Positions 52,918 to 59,202 of a stretch of DNA of 59,536 bases are shown in pieces. The notes beneath the pieces were generated by a model, which saw only the letters and a program-made list of their open reading frames with translations, had not been told where the DNA came from and did no database searches. Position numbers and translations under genes: made by a program. The number at the start of each line of letters is the position of its first letter. The first letter of the stretch is position 1. The DNA comes from Novosphingobium acidiphilum DSM 19966 (GTDB taxonomy: Bacteria > Pseudomonadota > Alphaproteobacteria > Sphingomonadales > Sphingomonadaceae): the NCBI RefSeq assembly GCF_000429005.1, contig NZ_AUBA01000020.1, positions 1-59,536 on the forward strand. Reading direction: 5' to 3'.

Positions 52918-53157
52918 TCAGAGCGCTCGTTCGGCACGCAGTGCAGAGTTGACGAGAATGAGGTCAGTCGGCGGCTCGGAACGCCCGACGGCATCGACGA
53001 AGTGGCTGGCCACATATTCCTCGATGGCCGTTTCCGGCAGCAGCAGGCGCCCGTTGACGCGAATGTGGGACAGTTGGCCGCGTGCCACCATTCGGCGGAT
53101 GCGCGATTCCGGCCAGCCACTTTGCGCGGCAAGCTTGGGGAGTGTCAGCAATTGCAT
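52918..53157 (-). CDS. AlpA/excisionase-like DNA-binding protein
   Basis: A 79-residue protein: LLTLPKLAAQSGWPESRIRRMVARGQLSHIRVNGRLLLPETAIEEYV (in pieces), an excisionase-family winged helix as in AlpA and phage Xis. It would control the integrase or assist excision. ATG 53157 has AAAGGTG 6 nt upstream. It is the first gene of the leftward unit (AlpA-like, small protein, integrase A), 20 nt before the next, and divergent from the XRE gene. Confidence 0.8.
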   Translation of the reverse strand: MQLLTLPKLAAQSGWPESRIRRMVARGQLSHIRVNGRLLLPETAIEEYVASHFVDAVGRSEPPTDLILVNSALRAERAL

Positions 53158-53188
53158 AGCTAGCACCTTTTGTAGTAGTTTGGATTCA

Positions 53189-53205
53189 GAGTTTCGTCGA
53201 AACTC
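53189..53205. promoter_or_regulatory. Inverted repeat operator in the divergent AlpA/XRE region
   Basis: GAGTTTCG T CGAAACTC, 8-bp perfect arms around one base. A second, shorter pair, ACTCAC (53202-53207) and GTGAGT (53231-53236), overlaps it and the leftward promoter. The placement fits binding by the XRE-type protein next door. Confidence 0.6.
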
Positions 53206-53215
53206 ACGATTAATG

Positions 53216-53244
53216 GATTAACTCATGTTTGTGAGTATCGTCAA
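53216..53244 (-). promoter_or_regulatory. Leftward promoter for the AlpA-integrase unit
   Basis: On the minus strand: -35 TTGACG (plus 53239-53244), 17-bp spacer, -10 TTAATC (plus 53216-53221). The spacer and flank contain inverted-repeat arms, so the regulator would block this promoter. Confidence 0.5.
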
Positions 53245-53268
53245 GTGTGTTTTGCGCGCAGGTGATGC

Positions 53269-53661
53269 GTGAGCATTGGCGGCCGTTTTCTTGAGGTTCG
53301 CAAAGCGCGGGGGCTCAACCAGGTCGATGTCGCTGCGGCGATCGGCGTGTCCCACGGCGCGCTAGTCAATTATGAGAAAGGTCTGCGCGAGCCGCCTGCC
53401 GCGGCGATCGTTGCCCTCAGCAAGACCTACAACGTCAACCCAACCTGGCTGTTGCTCGGCGAAGGCCGACCCGATCAAACCAGCGCTGACGAGATCTATG
53501 TCCGCTCGATCGACATTGCCTGGGACTACCTGACCCGTGGCGGCGATGAACCGGACAAGGCGGCGCTTATCAAGCTGAGCAGCGCCCTATTTCAATATCT
53601 GATGGAGCATGGCGAGATCAGCCCCGCCATGAGCGAGAAGCTTCTATCGCTGAGTGCCTGA
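53269..53661 (+). CDS. XRE-family transcriptional regulator
   Basis: A 130-residue protein with an N-terminal Cro/C1 helix-turn-helix (FLEVRKARGLNQVDVAAAIGVSHGALVNYEKGLREPPAAAIVALSK, in pieces) and NVNPTWLLLGEG, followed by a helical C-terminal part. It is the likely repressor of the divergent recombination genes and perhaps of itself. GTG 53269 follows AGGTG. A small membrane-protein gene begins 2 nt after its stop, so they are coupled. Confidence 0.88.
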   Translation: MSIGGRFLEVRKARGLNQVDVAAAIGVSHGALVNYEKGLREPPAAAIVALSKTYNVNPTWLLLGEGRPDQTSADEIYVRSIDIAWDYLTRGGDEPDKAALIKLSSALFQYLMEHGEISPAMSEKLLSLSA

Positions 53662-53663
53662 CC

Positions 53664-54089
53664 ATGAACGACAACCTGCCACCGGCCATAACCGATCAGC
53701 GACTCCTCGCCGCGATGATGGCCGTCAACCCGCCGATTGAAAAGTTGATGGCTGATCGACTGACCCTGCGACGGGAGATGAAGGAAGCTCAAGAACGGCT
53801 CGAACTGGAAAGGCAGCGAGCCCTGGAGTTATCCCATGTTCGCGACGTGTCGATCCCGCGATACATCGCTCTCGCCAAGGCGTTCACAGTCACCGCCGCG
53901 GTCCTAGCGCTGTTCGCGCTTGGTTTTGCCATCTTCACTGGTCTTCTGGAGATCAAACTCCCCGCATCCCTCTTTGCCTCTCTGCTGTTGCCCCTCTGGC
54001 TGGTCGACACGGCAGAACGACAGTTTGGTCGTTGGGAATTTCGATCTGGCCGATCCATCCGGTTCAGGTTTGTAGCCTCGAGCCGCTAA
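53664..54089 (+). CDS. Small membrane protein with coiled coil
   Basis: A 141-residue protein I do not recognise. Residues 25-60 form a Glu/Arg-rich coiled coil (IEKLMADRLTLRREMKEAQE), followed by two membrane helices (about 70-90 FTVTAAVLALFALGFAIFTG and 95-112 ASLFASLLLPLWL). The C-terminus is basic. It is coupled to the XRE gene. Possible roles include membrane-linked control, immunity or exclusion, none of which can be shown. Confidence 0.65.
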   Translation: MNDNLPPAITDQRLLAAMMAVNPPIEKLMADRLTLRREMKEAQERLELERQRALELSHVRDVSIPRYIALAKAFTVTAAVLALFALGFAIFTGLLEIKLPASLFASLLLPLWLVDTAERQFGRWEFRSGRSIRFRFVASSR

Positions 54090-54193
54090 CGGAATACCAG
54101 CAGCCACCGAAGCCTTGCTGTTTCGGCCAAAATAGATACCACTGCCGACGCGATAGCCGGACCAGACCCACACTTCTGAATGGGCCTGATCCT

Positions 54194-54964
54194 ATGAACC
54201 GTCTAATGTACTGTGCTGCGACGGCATCACTTATCTGGTCGAATGCCGGGCTAGCCCGAAATGTCGATCTCGAGAGTTTCGCAAAACCGAGCGGACCATC
54301 TGGGCGATTCGTCTTGCAGCCGTCCCCGACGCTGCATGTCGACGCCCAAGCTGCGCCCCCTCAAGGCAACAGCCTTGCCCAGGCATTCGAAGCGCTTGCT
54401 GACGGCGATAACTCCGGATCTACCGTTCCCGCATCGGCAGACCATTCATATTGGCGAGACCAGCTTTACGGCAACGCCGAGGCACCATTATGCGCCAGAG
54501 AGCCGTATCAGCCGAATCCGGCCTTGCCCGCTTCTGCTGAACGGCGTCGCGCTACTTGGTATCCCGCCATGGTCGCCGCGGCCTGTGAAGCCGGACTGCC
54601 TCCACTTTTGCTTGACGCGCTCATCATCCAGGAAAGCCGGTATAACCCCAGCGCGCTAAGCCCAAAGGGGGCCGCCGGGATATCCCAGTTGATGCCGGAC
54701 CGGGCTCGATCGCTCGGCGTTCGCAACGTCTGGAACCCTATCGACAGCTTGCGCGGCGGCGCCCGTTACATGCGTGTCCTCCTGAATGAATTCGGACGGT
54801 TCGACCTCGCGCTTGCAGCGTATAACGCCGGCGAAGGCCGTGTTCGGCGCAAACTGGAGGTGCCGCATATCCCGGAAACTCTGGGATACGTCTCTGGAGT
54901 CTTGCTCACGATGCGAAACGAAATCGCCCGCAGGCAGGTCCTGATGGCAGGACTTTCGCAATAG
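54194..54964 (+). CDS. Lytic transglycosylase (SLT domain, VirB1-like)
   Basis: A 256-residue exported protein with a signal peptide (MYCAATASLIWSNAGLA). A variable linker (20-120) leads to a GH23/SLT domain: LLDALIIQESRYNPSALSPKGAAGISQLMP (partly; catalytic Glu147), NPIDSLRGGARYMRVLLNEFG and LALAAYNAGEGRVRR. It cleaves peptidoglycan. On mobile elements such enzymes open the wall for conjugation (VirB1) or injection. No other transfer gene accompanies it here. Codon use differs somewhat from the core. Confidence 0.85.
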   Translation: MNRLMYCAATASLIWSNAGLARNVDLESFAKPSGPSGRFVLQPSPTLHVDAQAAPPQGNSLAQAFEALADGDNSGSTVPASADHSYWRDQLYGNAEAPLCAREPYQPNPALPASAERRRATWYPAMVAAACEAGLPPLLLDALIIQESRYNPSALSPKGAAGISQLMPDRARSLGVRNVWNPIDSLRGGARYMRVLLNEFGRFDLALAAYNAGEGRVRRKLEVPHIPETLGYVSGVLLTMRNEIARRQVLMAGLSQ

Positions 54965-55065
54965 GTCGCGTTGAGAACGGTCCTGCGTTGCACCCGCCAC
55001 CCATACTCCGTGGAGGGGAAACGCCCTCGACGATGCCTGAGCGGGAACCTTCGCGCAAACGGCAA

Positions 55066-55094
55066 TTGACGCGTACGGCGATTTGCCGTACAGA
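55066..55094 (+). promoter_or_regulatory. tacAT promoter with overlapping operator
   Basis: -35 TTGACG (55066-55071), 17-bp spacer, -10 TACAGA (55089-55094). The inverted repeat GTACGGC-GATTT-GCCGTAC (55073-55091) lies within the spacer and reaches the -10, where the antitoxin or the TA complex would repress. A ribosome site AAAGGAGA follows at 55103-55110. Confidence 0.65.
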
Positions 55095-55116
55095 TTTTGC
55101 CCAAAGGAGATACGAC

Positions 55117-55425
55117 ATGTTCGCTCTCGAACCAATCGCTACGACGCCCGGCAAGATGGAGGCGCGCAAGGAACTGCGGATGCACCGCGCCGATGAAGAG
55201 CGGATCAAGGCCGCCGCCGCCGCAACCGGCCTGCAGGAAGCCGACTTCATCCGTCAAGCTGCACTGTTGCGTGCACAGGAGGTCGAGCAGCGTATGGCCT
55301 TGTCAATTCTGCCGCGTGAAACCTTCGATGCATTCCAGGCAGCTGTTGCAGCGCCAGGGAAGGTCGTCCCTGGATTGGCGCAGGCGATGAAGGCATCGGA
55401 GGGCGTTCTGAAGGATGCCGGCTGA
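55117..55425 (+). CDS. TacA-like antitoxin (DUF1778)
   Basis: A 102-residue protein with MHRADEERIKAAAAATGLQEADFIRQAALLRAQEV (partly), the DUF1778 ribbon-helix-helix, and a C-terminal segment ILPRETFDAFQAAVAAPGKV that in this family wraps and neutralises the acetyltransferase toxin. AAAGGAGA precedes ATG 55117. It overlaps the toxin gene by 11 nt and its promoter bears a clear operator. Confidence 0.88.
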   Translation: MFALEPIATTPGKMEARKELRMHRADEERIKAAAAATGLQEADFIRQAALLRAQEVEQRMALSILPRETFDAFQAAVAAPGKVVPGLAQAMKASEGVLKDAG

Positions 55426-55966
55426 ACCATCGAATGAAGCTCGCTCGCTGACAATCGCCAAATTCGACAAGGCGCTGCATGATCGCAGCGCCTTTTCTTG
55501 CGGCTTCCCGCCCATCGACAATTTTCTGAAATCCTCCCTGTCGGATCAGGTCCGCGACGGCATGGTGACGGCATGGCTGGCAACGGCTGACGTTGATCGT
55601 GCGGTACTGGGTTTCTACACGCTCGGGGCTATGGCGGTGCGATCCAACTTCGGCCCAAAGGCGTGGCAACGTGCGCGCGTGCCGGATGTTCCGGTGATCT
55701 ACATTCGCGCGGTGGCGGTTCATGAAGGCATGCAAGGTAGGGGACTCGGTACGGCGCTCGTGATCGATGCGATCACACGCTGCGCCACCATTGCCGAGCA
55801 GATGGGAGCGGCGGCCATTGTCCTCGATGTGCTTCAGCATGATCATTTCGAGCGGCGATGGAAGTTTTACGCCGATCTGGGCTTTCAGTCCTTGCGGGAT
55901 CCCGACAACCCCACTCGCGTCTACATATCTATGGCCGATGTGCGAGCGACGCTGGCTCAAAAGTGA
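55415..55966 (+). CDS. TacT-like GNAT acetyltransferase toxin
   Basis: A 183-residue GNAT protein. FSCGFPPIDNFLKSSLSDQVRDGMVTAWLA and LGFYTLGAMAVRSNF are as in TacT/AtaT-type toxins, and the acetyl-CoA loop is RAVAVHEGMQGRGLGTALV (pattern Q-x-x-G-x-G/A). A late FYADLGF holds the conserved Tyr. These toxins acetylate aminoacyl-tRNA and stop translation. It overlaps the DUF1778 antitoxin gene, forming a complete type II system. Confidence 0.87.
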   Translation: MPAEPSNEARSLTIAKFDKALHDRSAFSCGFPPIDNFLKSSLSDQVRDGMVTAWLATADVDRAVLGFYTLGAMAVRSNFGPKAWQRARVPDVPVIYIRAVAVHEGMQGRGLGTALVIDAITRCATIAEQMGAAAIVLDVLQHDHFERRWKFYADLGFQSLRDPDNPTRVYISMADVRATLAQK

Positions 55967-56052
55967 CGCAGGACAGAGGATCAAAAGCAATTGCACCAGC
56001 GATAGGGCAAGCCGTTTGCTAGCCGGGAACGGTGGCCATGAGGGCTGGCCCC

Positions 56053-56237
56053 CTACAACTCCGGCAGATTCACAAAATCATCCCGCCGGTTCCTGATCTG
56101 CTCTTCATTCGTGATGATGGTCCTCACCAGCCAGTCCGACAGGCGGTCCTCAGCCCTCAGGGTCAAGGGTTCGATTGGGAAATTGGCTCGATCGATCAGT
56201 TTGGCGACGACGGGCTTCATCAGCTGCATGACAAGAC
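56053..56237 (-). pseudogene. 3' remnant of a gene cut by the IS-like insertion
   Basis: On the minus strand an open frame runs from the edge of the insertion to TAG at 56053-56055. From ATG 56220 it reads MKPVVAKLIDRANF, PIEPLTLRAEDRLSDWLV, RTIITNEEQIRNRRDDFVNL. It looks coding and no stop interrupts it up to the insertion, so it is probably the C-terminus of a longer protein of the element. I cannot name the family. The rest of 55967-56052 shows nothing I can support. Confidence 0.5.
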
Positions 56238-56721
56238 CTAGCCCGCATAATTCACCCGGTTGAGTTTGGCGCTCCCAGTTTCGAGCATTTGGCGTCAGCC
56301 GGGCATAGCTGATCGTCCCCGGCGGTGGGCCAGGGTTTCGGTGGATGAAGGCTTGCAGGTTGACGGGTACGCACCGCGATGCCGAAACGATCCGTCTGGC
56401 GCACCGTCCAGTTCGACACCTTGCGCCTGCGCCTCATCAAGATCGCCGCCCGCGTCACCGAGTTGAAGACCTTGATCCGCGTGCAGTGGCCAACGGCATG
56501 TCCTGATCAACACATCTTCCGGATCGCCCTTGCGCGCATCCCGCGCCTCGTCACCTGAACGTCGTGGCAAGCACGCCAAATCGAACCTGTACCCGTCAAC
56601 CTGCAAGCCTTCATCCACCGAAACCCTGGCCCACCGCCGGGGACGATCAGCTATGCCCGGCTGACGCCAAATGCTCGAAACTGGGAGCGCCAAACTCAAC
56701 CGGGTGAATTATGCGGGCTAG
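56238..56721. mobile_element. IS1380-like fold-back element (rearranged IS remnant)
   Basis: Two perfect 133-bp inverted arms, 56238-56370 and 56589-56721, enclose 218 bp. The centre holds the C-terminal end of a transposase reading into the right arm, so the right arm is the natural 3' end of the IS and the left arm is an inverted second copy of it. Outer ends are CTAGCCCGCATAATTCACC and its complement, like IS1380 termini; CTAG at each edge could be a target duplication. The right edge touches the stop codon of integrase B. Confidence 0.75.
56379..56558 (+). pseudogene. IS1380-like transposase, C-terminal remnant
   Basis: An in-frame stretch of 59 codons ending at TGA 56556: SVWRTVQFDTLRLRLIKIAA, RVTELKTLIRVQWPTACPDQ, then HIFRIALARIPRLVT. 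The LRLRLIKIAARV and LIR-x-x-x-P-x-x-CPDQ patterns recall the end of IS1380/DDE_Tnp_1 transposases. The catalytic DDE part is missing. Confidence 0.6.
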
Positions 56722-57890
56722 ATCGCAATGCTAGCCAATGCCTCTTCAGCATCATCACGCACGAGGTGCCCGTAGTGCTTTTCGATCATGGCAACGCTCG
56801 TGCCGGAGAGCTGCGCCACGGTGAGGATGGGCAGGCGGGCGCGGATCAGATCGGTAATGACGCTATGGCGAAGGGTGTAGGCGGATGCAGCACCGGGCAG
56901 GCCAGCCGCCTTAACCGCATCCTTGACCGGATATTTCCATGCGTCCTTGTTCCATGCCGCCCCATCAGCGCGGGCGAAGATCGATGCGGCTGGCAGTTTG
57001 TTCTTCACCTGCACTTCAAAGAAGTCGGAAATCACCTTCGGCATGGTAAGCTGGCGCGGGTTGCCGTTCTTGTCCTTGCCAACCGTGAGCGCACGGGTGC
57101 GCTTGTCGAAGTCGCCCACCTTGAGCGCCGCCAACGCTCCGGGGCGCAGCGGCAAGAGGCACAAGGCCTTCACGAAGGGTTGCGCCTCATCGCACGTGGC
57201 ATCGATCAGCGCCTTGCGATCATCACGGTCTAGATAAAGTTCCCGGCGCTTGTCCGCCCCCTTGAACGGGCGCAACGCCTCTTGCCATGCCGCATCCGTG
57301 TTCGGCGCACCCGGCTTCAGCACCATGCCCAGCGCGGCGCGCAGCGGCACCATGTCGCGGTTGACGGTCGATTGCGAGCGCGGCTTCATACGCTTCAGGT
57401 CCGCAACTTTCGTGCGCGTCACCAGTGCCGGTGCTTGCTCCAGCCGCTTGCGCCATGCCTTCAGATGGTGCCGCCGGAGCTTGTCGAGCTTCACCTTGGC
57501 AATGGGATCAGAATAGACGTGCCGCCGGAAAACCCCTTCGGCAATCGATCCGGGCTTTTGCTCCAGATAGGCATCACAAGCGTCCTTGACCGTTTCCATG
57601 TCACGGGCACGCTCACCGCCGGTTTCGACCGTTTCCGCCCATGTCTCGGCATCAGTTCTGGCCTGCTTGAAAACATCATGGCCTGACAGGGTGCCATAAT
57701 CGCCCAACCGCTTGCGGGCATTGCGGTTGGCTTCGGCATCATAGAAGCGGGCAAACCAAGTGCCCCCGGCTTTCCTCTTGGAAGGACGATAGCCGAGATA
57801 AACACCTTGGCGCAGCCGTTGCCAGTGCGGCTCATCACCAGCCTTCGGCTTCAGCTTTTCGCGCTCTCCGATACGGCTCAGATCGGGCAT
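56718..57890 (-). CDS. Tyrosine-type site-specific integrase B
   Basis: A 390-residue recombinase unlike integrase A. It begins with a DUF4102-free N-terminal arm domain (VYLGYRPSKRKAGGTWFARFYD), a core-binding region (about 95-205) and a catalytic domain with Arg249 (LPLRPGALAAL), YTLRHSVITDL (Arg341, His342) and GTSVAMIEKHYGHL (Tyr373). ATG 57890 has GGAGAG 8 nt upstream and lies 120 nt from attR. The stop codon TAG is formed at the edge of the IS-like insertion; the protein still ends after a normal C-terminal helix, so it is probably intact. Confidence 0.88.
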   Translation of the reverse strand: MPDLSRIGEREKLKPKAGDEPHWQRLRQGVYLGYRPSKRKAGGTWFARFYDAEANRNARKRLGDYGTLSGHDVFKQARTDAETWAETVETGGERARDMETVKDACDAYLEQKPGSIAEGVFRRHVYSDPIAKVKLDKLRRHHLKAWRKRLEQAPALVTRTKVADLKRMKPRSQSTVNRDMVPLRAALGMVLKPGAPNTDAAWQEALRPFKGADKRRELYLDRDDRKALIDATCDEAQPFVKALCLLPLRPGALAALKVGDFDKRTRALTVGKDKNGNPRQLTMPKVISDFFEVQVKNKLPAASIFARADGAAWNKDAWKYPVKDAVKAAGLPGAASAYTLRHSVITDLIRARLPILTVAQLSGTSVAMIEKHYGHLVRDDAEEALASIAI

Positions 57891-58010
57891 TTTTCGGCTC
57901 TCCAAAAATCCATGAAAAAAACATGAAAAACATATGCGCACGCACCCGCACGCCCATGACTGTTTTTAAATGATTTTTGATCCGTGTAAATACGCCAAAA
58001 GCCGATTTCC

Positions 58011-58064
58011 CACCCTTCACACGGGTGGGGTCGCAGGTTCAAACCCTGCCGCGCCCACCATAAA
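58011..58064 (+). repeat. attR: 54-bp direct repeat of the tRNA-Val 3' end
   Basis: Matches 51396-51449 with one mismatch (58043). The 5' part of the tRNA is absent here, so it is not a functional gene. The original chromosomal 3' end of the tRNA probably lies in this copy. Confidence 0.9.
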
Positions 58065-58084
58065 TCCCCCGATTACGGATTTAT
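58060..58084 (+). terminator. Hairpin after attR (original tRNA-Val terminator)
   Basis: ATAAATCC, 9-nt loop, GGATTTAT: an 8-bp perfect stem directly after the tRNA-like repeat. It matches in place and form the hairpin at attL, and likely terminated the tRNA gene before integration. Confidence 0.5.
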
Positions 58085-58115
58085 GGGCGGACATGCTCGC
58101 CCACGGTCGAGCCGG

Positions 58116-59117
58116 TCAAAAGACCGCGTGGTCCCCCCGTTCAACCGGCTGCGCACCATCGATCACCGCGCGATAATACTCGAACAGCGTCTGCGTGCCG
58201 GCCGAGGGCGTGGCCTCGGCATCGTATCGCCCGGTTGCCGGATCGCGCACCAGCATCGATTCGGTGGCGTAATAACGCCCGATCCGCGCGAGTTCGGCCT
58301 TGACCGCCAACGACGGCACGATCCGCCCGACCAGGCCAAGCGCCGCCGCGATCGTATCGAGCAGGGCCACCGGCACGCGAGAAAACCGGGGTGCCCGGCC
58401 CAGCATGGCAAACAGCGCCTCGCCCTGCTGGCGCGGGGTGATCGCCGGGCCGGGGCCGCCGATCGGCAGGATGCGGTTCCACCGGCTGCCATCGGTCAGA
58501 CAATCGGCGATATATTCGGCCAGGTCGTGATCGCTGATCGGCTTGCACGCGGTCAGCGTGCCATCGCCGAACACCAGAAACGGCTTGCCCCGCCGTACCC
58601 GCTCGATCTGCCCCGACAGCGATTTGAAAAAGGCGGTTGGCCGCACGATCGAATAGCGCAGCCCTGACGCGATCAGTGCCGCCTCGAACGCCAGCTTGGC
58701 GTGCTGAAATGCCAGGCGCGGCTTTTGCACGCAGATTGCCGAGACCAGCACAAACTGCGCGACACCGGCGGCCTGTGCCGCGTCCAGCACATGGCAATGC
58801 GCGCGGTGGTCGATGGCCCAGGCATCATCGGGTGTGCCGGTGCGCGAAGCCATGCACGACACCACCGCGTCAACGCGTTCGCCTGCAAAGCCGTTGCGTG
58901 CCACCGACGCGCGATCGGCAAAATCCACCTGCCGGATCGACACCCCCGGGATGTCAGCCGGCGCGCGCACCAGGCAAACCACATCATGGCCGCGCTGCAC
59001 CAGGGCGGCAGCCGTGGCGCGGCCGATCGTGCCTGTGGCACCCAGCATGGCTATGCGACGTGGTGCCGCCGCCGGCTGTGCGTCTGTCGTTCTGGCTTGA
59101 TCGATATCCACAGTCAC
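58116..59117 (-). CDS. bciA: Divinyl chlorophyllide 8-vinyl reductase (BciA type)
   Basis: A 333-residue atypical SDR. The N-terminal Rossmann motif is IAMLGATGTIGRATAAALVQRGHDVVCLVR (partly). FQHAKLAFEAALIASGLRYSIVRPTAFFKSLSGQ, FGDGTLTACKPISDHDLAEYIADCL, LPIGGPGPAITPRQQGEALF and YYATESMLV (partly) match BciA as I recall it. It reduces the 8-vinyl group in bacteriochlorophyll synthesis with NADPH. GTG 59117 is chosen; no ATG gives a complete Rossmann fold. The 85 nt upstream run into an IS5 transposase. Plain NAD(P)H-binding proteins are an alternative, less likely. Confidence 0.82.
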   Translation of the reverse strand: MTVDIDQARTTDAQPAAAPRRIAMLGATGTIGRATAAALVQRGHDVVCLVRAPADIPGVSIRQVDFADRASVARNGFAGERVDAVVSCMASRTGTPDDAWAIDHRAHCHVLDAAQAAGVAQFVLVSAICVQKPRLAFQHAKLAFEAALIASGLRYSIVRPTAFFKSLSGQIERVRRGKPFLVFGDGTLTACKPISDHDLAEYIADCLTDGSRWNRILPIGGPGPAITPRQQGEALFAMLGRAPRFSRVPVALLDTIAAALGLVGRIVPSLAVKAELARIGRYYATESMLVRDPATGRYDAEATPSAGTQTLFEYYRAVIDGAQPVERGDHAVF

Positions 59118-59202
59118 CCCGCGCCGGGCGATGGTATGGCGGTGGCGACCTGCGGCGCAAGGCCAAATCGGTGCGGCGGCACAAGCCACCCACAACCGTG
59201 GG

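Larger units (their letters stand above)
51396..58064. mobile_element. Integrative element of about 6.7 kb in tRNA-Val(CAC)
   Basis: Direct repeats of the tRNA-Val 3' end (51396-51449 and 58011-58064) bound a region encoding two tyrosine integrases, small DNA-binding proteins, an XRE regulator, a lytic transglycosylase, a TacA/TacT pair and an IS1380-like remnant. Overall base use is less GC-rich and genes are unlike the core flanks. No replication gene, relaxase or full conjugation set is present, so it is a small, possibly decayed, genomic island or satellite-like element. Two integrases could mean two elements fused after loss of a middle att site. Confidence 0.88.

Noticed and set aside
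52000..57800. Third copy of the att repeat separating two tandem elements
   Set aside because: No further match to the tRNA-Val 3' end was seen by eye between the two integrases; an alignment search could still find a degraded one.
58011..58060. A second tRNA-Val gene at attR
   Set aside because: Only the 3' part is present; the acceptor 5' strand and D arm are missing.
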